Below are positions 32,315 to 40,356 of a stretch of DNA of 51,385 nucleotides, piece by piece. The translations under genes were made by a program, and so were the position numbers. Source of the stretch: GCA-2737595 sp037138535 (GTDB lineage Bacteria > Actinomycetota > Actinomycetes > Nanopelagicales > Nanopelagicaceae); NCBI GenBank assembly GCA_037138535.1, contig JBAXIG010000003.1, positions 1-51,385 on the forward strand, in the 5' to 3' direction. Every line of letters starts with the position of its first letter. The first letter of the stretch is position 1. The notes beneath the pieces were generated by a model. The model ran no database searches. It had not been told where the DNA came from and saw nothing but the letters and a program-made list of their open reading frames with translations.

Positions 32315-33571
32315 CTATCGAGGATACGCCGGAAATGCGTGAGTTAACTCGGTTACCTGCGCACGAATTTCTCCAGGGTCGCCTTCACCGCGTACTGCCC
32401 GGGAAATGAACTCTGCAATTGTGGCCATTTCTGGGATGCCCATTCCCTGCGTGGTGGTGGACGGCGTGCCCACCCGAATTCCGGAGGTGACCGAGGGTGC
32501 CTCGGGGTCGAATGGAATGGAATTCTTGTTCAAGGTAATTCCAGCGGCATCGCACCGTTTCTCAGCATCTGCGCCGTTTACACCGAGTGCTTGCAAATCA
32601 ATCAAAGCAAGATGGGTGTCCGTGCCTCCCGAAACTGAGCGCATTCCGTGCTCAGCCAATCCCGAAGAGAGCGCCTGCGCATTTGCAATAACGCTCTTTG
32701 CATAATTTTGGTAGGCGGGCGTAGACGCTTCCTTCAGCGCAACCGCCTTGGCAGCCACGGCATGCATAAGTGGACCACCTTGCATGCCGGGAAAAATAGC
32801 TTTATCGATGGCGGCCGCGTGTGCCGACTTAGAAAGGATCATTCCTCCGCGCGGACCGCGCAACACCTTATGGGTAGTAAACGAAACCACGTCGGCATAC
32901 GGAACCGGTGAAGGAATAGCTTTTCCGGCTACTAATCCGATGAAGTGCGCAGCATCGACCCACATGATCGCACCCGCCTCGTCACAAATCTCACGCACCT
33001 TTGCGAAATCTACAAGGCGCGGATATGCGGTCGCGCCAGAGCAAATCATTTTGGGGCGGTGCTTTAATGCTAAGTCACGAAGCTCGTCGTAATCAATGAG
33101 TTCCGTATCTTGACGAACGCCATAAGAGACTATGTCAAACCATTTACCCGAGAAATTTACTTTGGATCCATGAGTGAGATGTCCACCATGCGGCAACGAC
33201 ATAGCGAGGACGGTGTCTCCTGGCTTAGTGAAAGCTGCATACACTGCAATATTTGCACTGGCACCAGAGTGCGGTTGCAAATTTGCATGCTCCGCACCAA
33301 AAAGGGCCTTCGCACGCTCAATGCCAAGTATCTCAGCACGATCTACATCAGCACATCCACCGTAATATCGCTTTCCTGGATATCCCTCTGCGTATTTATT
33401 TGAAAGCGTTGAACCAAGCGCTGCTAGCACTGCAGGCGAAGTAAAATTCTCACTCGCGATAAGTTGTAGTCCGTCACGCTGCCGATCTAATTCATCAATG
33501 ATGATGGTGGCAATCTCTGGATCCTGAGATTTCAATGCATCGAAATCTGGACCCCAGAACTCTGAACTCAT
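32315..33571 (-). CDS. glyA: Serine hydroxymethyltransferase
   Basis: 418-residue PLP enzyme that converts serine and tetrahydrofolate to glycine and methylene-tetrahydrofolate. LIASENFTSPAVLAALGS, SNKYAEGYPGKRYYGG, MWVDAAHFIGLVA and VVSFTTHKVLRGPRGG (Schiff-base Lys) are diagnostic, and the length is normal. AAAGGAAG precedes the ATG at 33571. It lies between the TsaC-like gene (22-bp gap) and the transferase gene, in the order prfA-prmC-tsaC-glyA-wecA-atp that I recall for Actinobacteria. Confidence 0.97.
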   Translation of the reverse strand: MSSEFWGPDFDALKSQDPEIATIIIDELDRQRDGLQLIASENFTSPAVLAALGSTLSNKYAEGYPGKRYYGGCADVDRAEILGIERAKALFGAEHANLQPHSGASANIAVYAAFTKPGDTVLAMSLPHGGHLTHGSKVNFSGKWFDIVSYGVRQDTELIDYDELRDLALKHRPKMICSGATAYPRLVDFAKVREICDEAGAIMWVDAAHFIGLVAGKAIPSPVPYADVVSFTTHKVLRGPRGGMILSKSAHAAAIDKAIFPGMQGGPLMHAVAAKAVALKEASTPAYQNYAKSVIANAQALSSGLAEHGMRSVSGGTDTHLALIDLQALGVNGADAEKRCDAAGITLNKNSIPFDPEAPSVTSGIRVGTPSTTTQGMGIPEMATIAEFISRAVRGEGDPGEIRAQVTELTHAFPAYPR

Positions 33572-33593
33572 ATCGCTTCCTTTCGTCGTGTAC

Positions 33594-34223
33594 TCACTCT
33601 ACGACCAAGGAAGACGCAACCTTGGCGAGGTCAAAGAACGATATGCTCCCGCGCCGCACTAAACGAGGGGGCTTCACTGTGAGATCTATTACTGAAGATG
33701 TGCCTGCAGCGTTCACTTCGCCCCCATCAATGACCAGGTCACATTCATCAGCGACCGCAATCTCTCCCACTTCATGGGCAAGTGGCTCCCCCGTGCGCGA
33801 GGCGAGCCCGCATGCAAGTGGCCCGGTGAGGCGGAGTAATTCACGTAGCCGAGTGGAACGAGGTTGACGAACGAGGAAAGCTCCCATCTCGCGACGATCC
33901 CCCAAATCCCAGGAGAGGCCACCTTGGGCGAGCACCAGCAGCGCTAGCGGTCCCGGCCAGAAGGCCTCAACAAGTGCCGAGCCTTCGTCGTCTATCTCAC
34001 GAGCAATCCCATGCAAAGTGGGTTGATCTGCAATGAGGACTTGAAGAGTTGCCCCTGACTCCATCATGCGTAGTTCGCGAATGCGTGCAGTAGCAGTGAG
34101 GTGAAAGGCGTCTGCAAGTAAGAGGTAAGCGTGCTCATCAGGGAATGCAACCACCCCGCCTCGGCGGATTATTTCGGCAGCTTGAGTGACAGATTCATCA
34201 TCGAGCAAAAGTGTGTGAGCCAT
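33594..34223 (-). CDS. TsaC/Sua5-family protein with altered motifs
   Basis: 209-residue protein at the usual site of the threonylcarbamoyl-AMP synthase gene (Rv1301-like), next to prmC. The fold outline is kept (AAEIIRRGGVVAFPDEHAY, AFWPGPLALLVLA, VIDLTVKPPRLVRRG). The signatures are not: the usual TxTVYGLG is DEHAYLLLA, the KxR motif aligns with RMM, and the SxN motif (normally PSAN) is GLASRTGEP. It may have lost t6A activity or bind another ligand. The ATG at 34223 was chosen for GAGGAGG upstream; an ATG nine codons earlier would overlap prmC. Confidence 0.8.
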   Translation of the reverse strand: MAHTLLLDDESVTQAAEIIRRGGVVAFPDEHAYLLLADAFHLTATARIRELRMMESGATLQVLIADQPTLHGIAREIDDEGSALVEAFWPGPLALLVLAQGGLSWDLGDRREMGAFLVRQPRSTRLRELLRLTGPLACGLASRTGEPLAHEVGEIAVADECDLVIDGGEVNAAGTSSVIDLTVKPPRLVRRGSISFFDLAKVASSLVVE

Positions 34224-34225
34224 TG

Positions 34226-35068
34226 CTACCTCCTCACCGCTGAAGTCCAACGAGGTCGGTCATTGAAATCGGTATGCAGTGTGACTTTCACGAAGTCTGG
34301 CGATAAGAGGGCTGCGATGGCCGGGCCTTGGTCTTCGCCATGTTCGCAGATGAATGTGCCGCCTTGTTTTAAGAGTCGCGATGCGGCTTTCGCAAAGAGA
34401 CTTGGGATTTCTATTCCCGCATCTCCCCCACCGAAGAGGGCCTCCGCTGGTTCAAAGTTGCTCACTTCGAAGGGCATTTCTGAGTGCGAGTTAACGTAGG
34501 GAGGATTTGCTACTGCAATGTCAACTTGGCCATTGAGTTCTTGGAGCGCGTCTGCCACGTCTCCTTGCTTGCATTCAATCGCCGGAGCCAAGTTAGCCAC
34601 ATTCCTCTTTAGCCAGACGAATGCCGAAGACTCACGTTCAACGGCAAGTACTCGTGAACGTGGCGCCTCGGTGGCAATCGAAAGTGCGATCGCACCACTT
34701 CCAGATCCAAGATCTACCACGATCGGAGCTCCGGGCATCGACTTAGCAGTATCTATCGCATGCTGAGCAACAAGTTCAGTTTCCGGGCGAGGGATAAGCA
34801 CACCGGGTCCTACCTCTACCTCGAGATATCTAAATGGTGCCAGACCGATGATGTACTGCACTGGCACATGGCTACAACGCGTATCTATGTAAGAGCGAAA
34901 CGAATTCGCTTGTGCCGGCGAGAAATGCTCATAGGTAAAGATTCTTCCACGCTCAGTGTCTAGGACATGGGCAGCGATCAATTCGGCATCTACCCGAGGA
35001 GAGGCTACGCCTGCATCACTGAGTTCACGAGTTGCCTCGGCTATCAACTCGCGCACGCTCTCTGCCAC
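34226..35068 (-). CDS. prmC: Release factor glutamine methyltransferase
   Basis: 280-residue SAM-dependent enzyme that methylates the Gln of the GGQ motif in release factors. The N-terminal helical domain is followed by VVDLGSGSGAIALSIA (SAM site) and AVANPPYVN, the NPPY motif that binds the target glutamine. It is encoded 2 bp after prfA, its substrate gene, and 2 bp before the TsaC-like gene. Confidence 0.96.
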   Translation of the reverse strand: MAESVRELIAEATRELSDAGVASPRVDAELIAAHVLDTERGRIFTYEHFSPAQANSFRSYIDTRCSHVPVQYIIGLAPFRYLEVEVGPGVLIPRPETELVAQHAIDTAKSMPGAPIVVDLGSGSGAIALSIATEAPRSRVLAVERESSAFVWLKRNVANLAPAIECKQGDVADALQELNGQVDIAVANPPYVNSHSEMPFEVSNFEPAEALFGGGDAGIEIPSLFAKAASRLLKQGGTFICEHGEDQGPAIAALLSPDFVKVTLHTDFNDRPRWTSAVRR

Positions 35069-35070
35069 TG

Positions 35071-36174
35071 TTACGACCTACGAGTCTGATCCGTAGCACC
35101 TACAGCGGAAAGTTTCGCTGCAGTATCGGCATCAACCAAAGATTGAATGACTGCTTCGAGATCACCATCAAGAACTGCGCTCAGATTGTATGACTTGAAG
35201 TTGGTGCGGTGGTCGCTGATGCGATTTTCCGGGAAGTTGTATGTACGAATTCGCTCGCTGCGATCAACAGTTCGAACTTGTGAACGTCGGGCGTCAGATG
35301 CCGCTGCATCTTGTGCTTCTTTGGCTGCAGAGAGTAGGCGTGCGCGCATAATGCGAAGCGCAGATTCCTTATTCTGAAGTTGGCTCTTCTCATTCTGGCA
35401 CGAGACCACGATGCCGGTAGGAATATGCGTAAGTCGCACGGCGGAGTCAGTGGTATTCACGCTCTGCCCACCAGGACCACTCGAGCGATAAACGTCGACC
35501 CGAAGATCGTTGAGATCGAGCGTCACATCAACTTCTTCTGCTTCGGGCATCACCAGCACGCCAGCGGCCGAAGTATGAATGCGGCCTTGTGATTCGGTTT
35601 CCGGAACTCGTTGGACCCGATGGACGCCGCCTTCGTACTTGAGGCGCGCCCACGGAGCCATTCCTGGTTGAGGTGTTCCTTTGCTCTTCATCGCGATAGA
35701 AACATCCTTGTATCCACCCAGATCGCTTTCGGTGACATCAATGACTTCGACCTTCCAGCCGACGCGCTCAGCAAAGCGCATGTACATGCGAAGTAAGTCA
35801 CCGGCGAAGAGTGCGGATTCATCGCCACCTTCGCCAGCCTTGATTTCAACAATGACGTCACGATCATCATCTGGATCGCGAGGCAAGAGCAGCTCTTGAA
35901 GGGTCGCCGCGCTACTCTCCAATAATTCTTGCAGTGCAGGCAATTCGGCTTTGAAGGACTCATCTTCAGTGGAAAGTTCGCGGGCAGTATCTAATTCTTC
36001 TTCAGCACTCTTCCATGAGTTATATCCAGCAACGACTGGTCCGAGCTGGGCATAACGACGACCAAGTTGGCGAGCGCGCGCCGGGTCTCCGTGTACCGCA
36101 GGATCAGCCAGCTCGCCTTCAATCTCCGCATACTCACGAAGTAGTTCGAGGGCTGATCCAAAATCGTTGGACAT
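35071..36174 (-). CDS. prfA: Peptide chain release factor 1
   Basis: 367-residue class I release factor that reads UAA and UAG. RVPETESQGRIHTSAAG carries the PxT codon-recognition tripeptide, and SSGPGGQSVNTTDSAVR carries the catalytic GGQ. GAGGAGTCACC precedes the ATG. It is separated from rpmE by 86 bp with a strong hairpin. Confidence 0.97.
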   Translation of the reverse strand: MSNDFGSALELLREYAEIEGELADPAVHGDPARARQLGRRYAQLGPVVAGYNSWKSAEEELDTARELSTEDESFKAELPALQELLESSAATLQELLLPRDPDDDRDVIVEIKAGEGGDESALFAGDLLRMYMRFAERVGWKVEVIDVTESDLGGYKDVSIAMKSKGTPQPGMAPWARLKYEGGVHRVQRVPETESQGRIHTSAAGVLVMPEAEEVDVTLDLNDLRVDVYRSSGPGGQSVNTTDSAVRLTHIPTGIVVSCQNEKSQLQNKESALRIMRARLLSAAKEAQDAAASDARRSQVRTVDRSERIRTYNFPENRISDHRTNFKSYNLSAVLDGDLEAVIQSLVDADTAAKLSAVGATDQTRRS

Positions 36175-36216
36175 TGGTGACTCCTCTTGTGCATCTATTT
36201 AACTGATAAATAGCAA

Positions 36217-36252
36217 ACGCCGTGTACCCCGCAACTGCGGAGCACACGGCGT
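36217..36252 (-). terminator. Hairpin after rpmE
   Basis: ACGCCGTGT pairs with ACACGGCGT (9 bp), with an inner CCGCA/TGCGG stem. On the minus strand it is followed by TTTGCTATTT. It fits a terminator or attenuator between rpmE and prfA, although the T tract is interrupted. Confidence 0.6.
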
Positions 36253-36260
36253 CTAGAAAA

Positions 36261-36467
36261 CTATTTCTTGCCGAAGCGTTGTTCGAACTTAGCCACACGT
36301 CCACCGGTATCGAGAATCTTCTGCTTACCCGTGTAGAAGGGGTGACAGGCTGAACATACGTCTGAATGAATTGCGCCACTCTTTGAGGTGGAACGCGTAA
36401 CGAAAGTTTCGCCGCAGGAGCACGTTACTTGAGTGCTCACATATTCGGGGTGGATCTCTGGCTTCAC
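36261..36467 (-). CDS. rpmE: 50S ribosomal protein L31, zinc form
   Basis: 68-residue ribosomal protein. TCSCGE and CSACHPFYTGKQK supply the zinc cysteines of the C+ form; many Actinobacteria also keep a zinc-free copy elsewhere for zinc shortage. The start is GTG with AGGAGAG upstream. The leader (36468-36549) holds a perfect hairpin just before the ribosome-binding site. Confidence 0.96.
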   Translation of the reverse strand: MKPEIHPEYVSTQVTCSCGETFVTRSTSKSGAIHSDVCSACHPFYTGKQKILDTGGRVAKFEQRFGKK

Positions 36468-36486
36468 GAATCTCTCCTACTGTCGG

Positions 36487-36501
36487 GCGACAAAGTGTCG
36501 C
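36487..36501 (-). promoter_or_regulatory. rpmE leader hairpin, possible L31 leader
   Basis: GCGACA-CTT-TGTCGC on the minus strand, ending about 10 nt before the AGGAGAG of rpmE. Leader RNAs thought to bind L31 and repress it have been described in Actinobacteria; whether this one matches that consensus needs a covariance search. Confidence 0.4.
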
Positions 36502-36549
36502 GGTGCGCCGGGTCGAAGCCAACTAGCCACGTGAACCGGAGCGTACACA

Positions 36550-36555
36550 ATTCTA
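36550..36555 (-). promoter_or_regulatory. Candidate -10 box of rpmE
   Basis: TAGAAT on the minus strand about 83 nt before the rpmE start. It would give a leader long enough to hold the hairpin at 36487-36501. No clear -35. Confidence 0.35.
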
Positions 36556-36604
36556 ACCTGAGCCGTCGGTAGGGAGGTAATCGGGCGTTTTACGCTCAAT
36601 TACG

Positions 36605-36619
36605 CTCCTCCACGAGGAG
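36605..36619 (-). terminator. Hairpin immediately after rho
   Basis: CTCCTC-GTG-GAGGAG, a perfect 6-bp stem 3 bp after the rho stop. No T run follows. A second short stem (GCGT-AAA-ACGC) lies just beyond. It may be a transcript 3'-end structure rather than an intrinsic terminator. Confidence 0.35.
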
Positions 36620-36622
36620 TTG

Positions 36623-38248
36623 TTACCCCTCGCCGCCAGGTCCCACGGTGGTCTTCTGGATTTGCATCAGGAATTCCACGTTGTTCTTCGTGCCCTTCAT
36701 CTTCTCCAAGAGCAACTCAAGCGCCTGTTGCGAGTCGAGAGCATGAAGCACGCGGCGAAGTTTCCAGACGATCGCCAACTCCTCAGCGCCCATCAAGATC
36801 TCTTCCTTACGCGTGCCCGAGCCATCGATGTTCACGGCAGGGAAAATGCGCTTATCTGCAAAGCGTCGATCAAGGATGAGCTCGAGGTTTCCAGTGCCCT
36901 TGAACTCTTCAAAGATAACTTCGTCCATCCGAGAGCCAGTGTCTACTAGTGCGGTTGCCAAAATGGTGAGCGAGCCACCGTCCTCGATGTTACGCGCTGC
37001 TCCAAAGAACTTCTTGGGCGGGTACAGCGCTGCTGAATCAACACCACCGGAGAGAATGCGACCGCTTGCGGGAGCCGAGAGGTTGTATGCACGACCGAGA
37101 CGAGTGATTGAATCGAGCAAGATAACAACATCGTGCCCAAGTTCCACCAAGCGCTTTGCTCGTTCAATAGCAAGCTCAGCAACGGTGGTGTGATCTTCGG
37201 CAGGCCGATCAAAAGTCGAAGCGATTACTTCACCCTTCACGGAACGTTGCATGTCGGTCACTTCTTCTGGCCGCTCATCAACAAGCACCACCATCAAGTG
37301 GCACTCAGGATTGTTGGTAGTGATGGCATTTGCAATCGCTTGCAACACCATTGTTTTACCAGCCTTAGGTGGCGAAACAATGAGTCCGCGTTGTCCCTTA
37401 CCAATAGGTGAGATTAAATCGATCACTCGAGTGGTAAGTATTGACCCCTCTGTTTCGAGGCGAAGACGTTGTTGTGGATAGAGCGGTACGAGCTTAGAGA
37501 AATCAACCCGATTACGAGATTGCTCGGGATCCGTACCGTTAATGGTGTCGAGGCGCACTAATGCGTTGAACTTCTCGCGACGCTCTCCTTCACTCGGTTG
37601 GCGGATTGCGCCCGTAACAACGTCTCCCTTGCGAAGACCGTATCGACGCACTTGCTGCAGTGATACATAAACATCGTTGGGACCAGGAAGGTATCCGCCA
37701 GTTCGCACGAAAGCGTAACTGTCGAGCACATCAAGGATGCCAGCTACCGGCAAAAGCACATCATCTTCAGAAATGACTGGCTCTTCATTGCGATTGCGCA
37801 TGCGATCGTTGCGATCCCCGCGATCGTTACGGTCGTTGCGATCCCCGCGATCGTTACGGTCATTACGATCCCCACGGTCGCCTCGATCCCCACGATTGCG
37901 ATTACGGCCGCGACGGTTTCCGCGATCTTCATAATTTCGATTACCGCCGCGGTCATCGCGATCAGAATTTGTTGAATTATCAGAATTATCAGAATTACTG
38001 TTTGAACTTTCAGAATCCGAGTTCTCTTCGCGCGCTGCCTCCTTGCGTGCCGACTTATCTGCCTTGGGTGGCTTTGCAGCTGCCGCCCGATTCTCGGCTT
38101 GCTTAGCCTCAATAGCAGCTACCAAATCTCCCTTACGGAGCTTAGGTGCGCCATCGATCTCAAGTCTGGCTGCTACAGATTGGAGTTCAGGTAGCAGCAT
38201 GGTGGCGAGCGTGTCGCCCTTCTTCTTTGCGCGAGTGGAATCGCTCAC
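36623..38248 (-). CDS. rho: Transcription termination factor Rho
   Basis: 541-residue hexameric RNA helicase that ends transcripts. After a Rho N-terminal helical domain (LLPELQSVAARLEI) comes a disordered insert, about residues 56-155, very rich in Asp, Asn, Arg and Gly (repeated RGDRNDRND units). The RNA-binding fold follows (GILDVLDSYAFVRTGGYLPG), then the ATPase: Walker A SPPKAGKTMVL, and DERPEEVTDMQR. The insert is typical of Actinobacteria and adds RNA affinity. The start is GTG with GAGG upstream. The 132-bp leader side holds an inverted repeat (38279-38309) and a 13-bp direct repeat. Confidence 0.97.
   Translation of the reverse strand: MSDSTRAKKKGDTLATMLLPELQSVAARLEIDGAPKLRKGDLVAAIEAKQAENRAAAAKPPKADKSARKEAAREENSDSESSNSNSDNSDNSTNSDRDDRGGNRNYEDRGNRRGRNRNRGDRGDRGDRNDRNDRGDRNDRNDRGDRNDRMRNRNEEPVISEDDVLLPVAGILDVLDSYAFVRTGGYLPGPNDVYVSLQQVRRYGLRKGDVVTGAIRQPSEGERREKFNALVRLDTINGTDPEQSRNRVDFSKLVPLYPQQRLRLETEGSILTTRVIDLISPIGKGQRGLIVSPPKAGKTMVLQAIANAITTNNPECHLMVVLVDERPEEVTDMQRSVKGEVIASTFDRPAEDHTTVAELAIERAKRLVELGHDVVILLDSITRLGRAYNLSAPASGRILSGGVDSAALYPPKKFFGAARNIEDGGSLTILATALVDTGSRMDEVIFEEFKGTGNLELILDRRFADKRIFPAVNIDGSGTRKEEILMGAEELAIVWKLRRVLHALDSQQALELLLEKMKGTKNNVEFLMQIQKTTVGPGGEG
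37811..37864 (-). repeat. 27-bp tandem repeat inside rho
   Basis: Two copies of a 27-bp unit (37811-37837 and 37838-37864) differing at one base, with partial copies on both sides. They encode the RGDRNDRND-type repeats of the disordered Rho insert. Confidence 0.85.
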
Positions 38249-38355
38249 GGGTCCTCATTCATTTTCTATAGATTGGTTTGAGTTTACTTTGGTGAAAAAA
38301 AGAAACTCAGAATGTGGCTAATAGAGCCAGACAAGGAGAGCGTAGCACCCCGGCC

Positions 38356-38381
38356 CTGTCGGTCAAATCTGTCGGTCAAAT
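38356..38381. repeat. 13-bp direct repeat between thrB and rho
   Basis: CTGTCGGTCAAAT occurs twice in tandem. On the minus strand each copy contains TTGACC, a fair -35 hexamer, so the repeat could belong to the rho promoter. It could also be a simple duplication. Confidence 0.6.
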
Positions 38382-39295
38382 TAGTTGTCAAAAACCTGTG
38401 GTCCGGCGTTCGAGATAGCCACGTCTCGGCTCTCGAAGGTGGTTCCCCCGAAGGCTGCCCAATCGGCACCTTTCTCGGTGGTGAGCAGTAAAACAGTAGG
38501 GCCGGCACCCGAGATGAAAGCGGCATGTCCGGCATCACGCAATTTCTTCATCAGAGCTAATGAACGTGGCATTGCTTCTCGGCGGTACTCCTGATGCAGA
38601 AGATCTTGCGTGGCATCAAAGAGAAATTCTGGATGATGAGTAAGCGCCTCAACGAGCAGCGCTGCTCGTCCCGCCGAAATAACTGCATCACGATGTGGAA
38701 TGGACTCAGGAAGTAATCGCCTAGCTTTTGAAGTGGAGAGTGCACTTTGTGGAATGAACGCCACAGCAGAAATGTCAGCGTGTGGGGTAAGACGCGCGCT
38801 CTTGGCTCGATCGCCGTCCATCCAAGCGATGGTGGCGCCACCATAAAGCGCGGCCGCAACATTGTCCGGATGGCCCTCTTGTTTGGTAGCTAGATTCAAT
38901 AATTCAGTATCTGGCAAGCGTTCGTTCCCACTCAGTACGAGTGCACGGGCAAGCGCCATGCCACCCACAATGGCCGCCGCGGAAGAGCCCAAGCCACGTG
39001 AGTGCGGGATTGCATTTGCACACCGAATGGCAAGTCCGCGAGGACGCCCACCCATGGCATCGAAGGCTTCAAACATCGACTTCACCACGAGGTGCTTGGC
39101 GTCTCTGCGCAATTCTTCAGCGCCTTCTCCAGCTACTTCAACATCTAAACCTTTTTCATCGAGCACTTGAGCGGCGATGACATCGCGAATATCAAGTGCC
39201 AAACCCAGAGCATCAAATCCCGGCCCGAGATTTGCACTCGTTGCAGGAATTGAGATGGTGACTGGTTTTGCCTTGAATACAGGCTTCACACTCAT
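38381..39295 (-). CDS. thrB: Homoserine kinase
   Basis: 304-residue GHMP kinase that phosphorylates homoserine for threonine synthesis. TSANLGPGFDALGLALDI is the N-terminal motif and PHSRGLGSSAAAIVGGMA the ATP-binding GHMP motif; GHAAFISGAGPTVLLLT is the third. The start overlaps the thrC stop by one base (TGATG). Confidence 0.96.
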   Translation of the reverse strand: MSVKPVFKAKPVTISIPATSANLGPGFDALGLALDIRDVIAAQVLDEKGLDVEVAGEGAEELRRDAKHLVVKSMFEAFDAMGGRPRGLAIRCANAIPHSRGLGSSAAAIVGGMALARALVLSGNERLPDTELLNLATKQEGHPDNVAAALYGGATIAWMDGDRAKSARLTPHADISAVAFIPQSALSTSKARRLLPESIPHRDAVISAGRAALLVEALTHHPEFLFDATQDLLHQEYRREAMPRSLALMKKLRDAGHAAFISGAGPTVLLLTTEKGADWAAFGGTTFESRDVAISNAGPQVFDN

Positions 39296-40356
39296 CAGAG
39301 ATTCAATTCTTTGGCAGCCGCTTGAACATCAACTGGAATGATCACCGGGGTGGCCGCTGCATTTCCTTCGAGTGCCCATTGCACATCTTTGAGTCCGTGC
39401 CCAGTGACCGTAATAACGATTCGCTTGTTCGTCGGCAACTCGCCAGCATTCTTCTTCTTGATCAATCCAGCCACTCCTGATGCACTTGATGGCTCAACAA
39501 AGACACCTTCGCGAGATGAAAGAATCCGGTAAGCGCTCAGAATTTCATCGTCGGTGACCATATCAATGAGACCACCGGAACTCTTGATGGCATCTACCGC
39601 CAAATCCCATGAGGCTGGATTACCAATTCGAATAGCTGTGGCTATGGTTTCTGGATTCGGGACCACGTGCCCGCGCACGAGTGGTGCGGCTCCTTCAGCT
39701 TGAAAGCCCCACATTGCTGGCCTGGAGTTTGCCTTACCTCCTACCTCATACTCTTTATAACCCATCCAGTAAGCCGAAATGTTTCCGGCATTTCCCACCG
39801 GGAGAGCGTGAATGTCTGGAGCAAAACCTAACGCGTCGATAACTTCAAAGGCGCCCGTCTTTTGACCTTGTAAGCGAAACGGATTGACGGAGTTGACCAG
39901 TGCAATGGGAAAGTTCTCGGCTAAGCCGCGCGCCAAGTCAAGACATTGATCAAAATTGCCCTCGACTTGAAGAATGCGCGCACCATGAGCAACGGCTTGA
40001 GCCAACTTGCCCATTGCAATCTTGCCTTCTGGAACGAGCACAGCAGAAGTCATGCCTGCTTTGGTGGCATAGGCCGCTGCGCTGGCGCTTGTATTACCCG
40101 TCGAAGCACACACGACAGCCTTTGCACCATCTTCGGCAGCCTTACTGATTGCCATTGTCATGCCACGATCCTTGAAAGAACCTGTGGGGTTGCTGGCCTC
40201 TACCTTGAGCCATACCTGATTACCTAGCATCTCGGAGAGCACGCAGGCATACACGAGCGGAGTGCCGCCCTCGAGCAGTGAGACCACTGGAGTCTTATCG
40301 GAGACCGGCAACCATTCCCGATACTCCTCGATAACACCACGCCATTGATGCGTCAT
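39295..40356 (-). CDS. thrC: Threonine synthase
   Basis: 353-residue PLP enzyme that turns phosphohomoserine into threonine. NPTGSFKDRGMTMAIS holds the Schiff-base Lys, VVCASTGNTSASAAAYA the substrate loop, and ALPVGNAGNISAYWMGY the phosphate-binding loop. It is coupled on both sides: its start overlaps the hom stop by 4 bp, and its stop overlaps the thrB start by 1 bp. Confidence 0.96.
   Translation of the reverse strand: MTHQWRGVIEEYREWLPVSDKTPVVSLLEGGTPLVYACVLSEMLGNQVWLKVEASNPTGSFKDRGMTMAISKAAEDGAKAVVCASTGNTSASAAAYATKAGMTSAVLVPEGKIAMGKLAQAVAHGARILQVEGNFDQCLDLARGLAENFPIALVNSVNPFRLQGQKTGAFEVIDALGFAPDIHALPVGNAGNISAYWMGYKEYEVGGKANSRPAMWGFQAEGAAPLVRGHVVPNPETIATAIRIGNPASWDLAVDAIKSSGGLIDMVTDDEILSAYRILSSREGVFVEPSSASGVAGLIKKKNAGELPTNKRIVITVTGHGLKDVQWALEGNAAATPVIIPVDVQAAAKELNL

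Noticed and set aside
37785..37900. Regular repeats that could suggest a CRISPR array
   Set aside because: The units are tandem without unique spacers and encode the RGDRND repeats of Rho in frame.
38279..38309. TGAGTTT...AAACTCA inverted repeat in the rho leader as an intrinsic terminator
   Set aside because: The 17-nt loop and weak AT-rich stem are unconvincing, and the T run lies inside the loop rather than after the stem. It may still matter for rho autoregulation.
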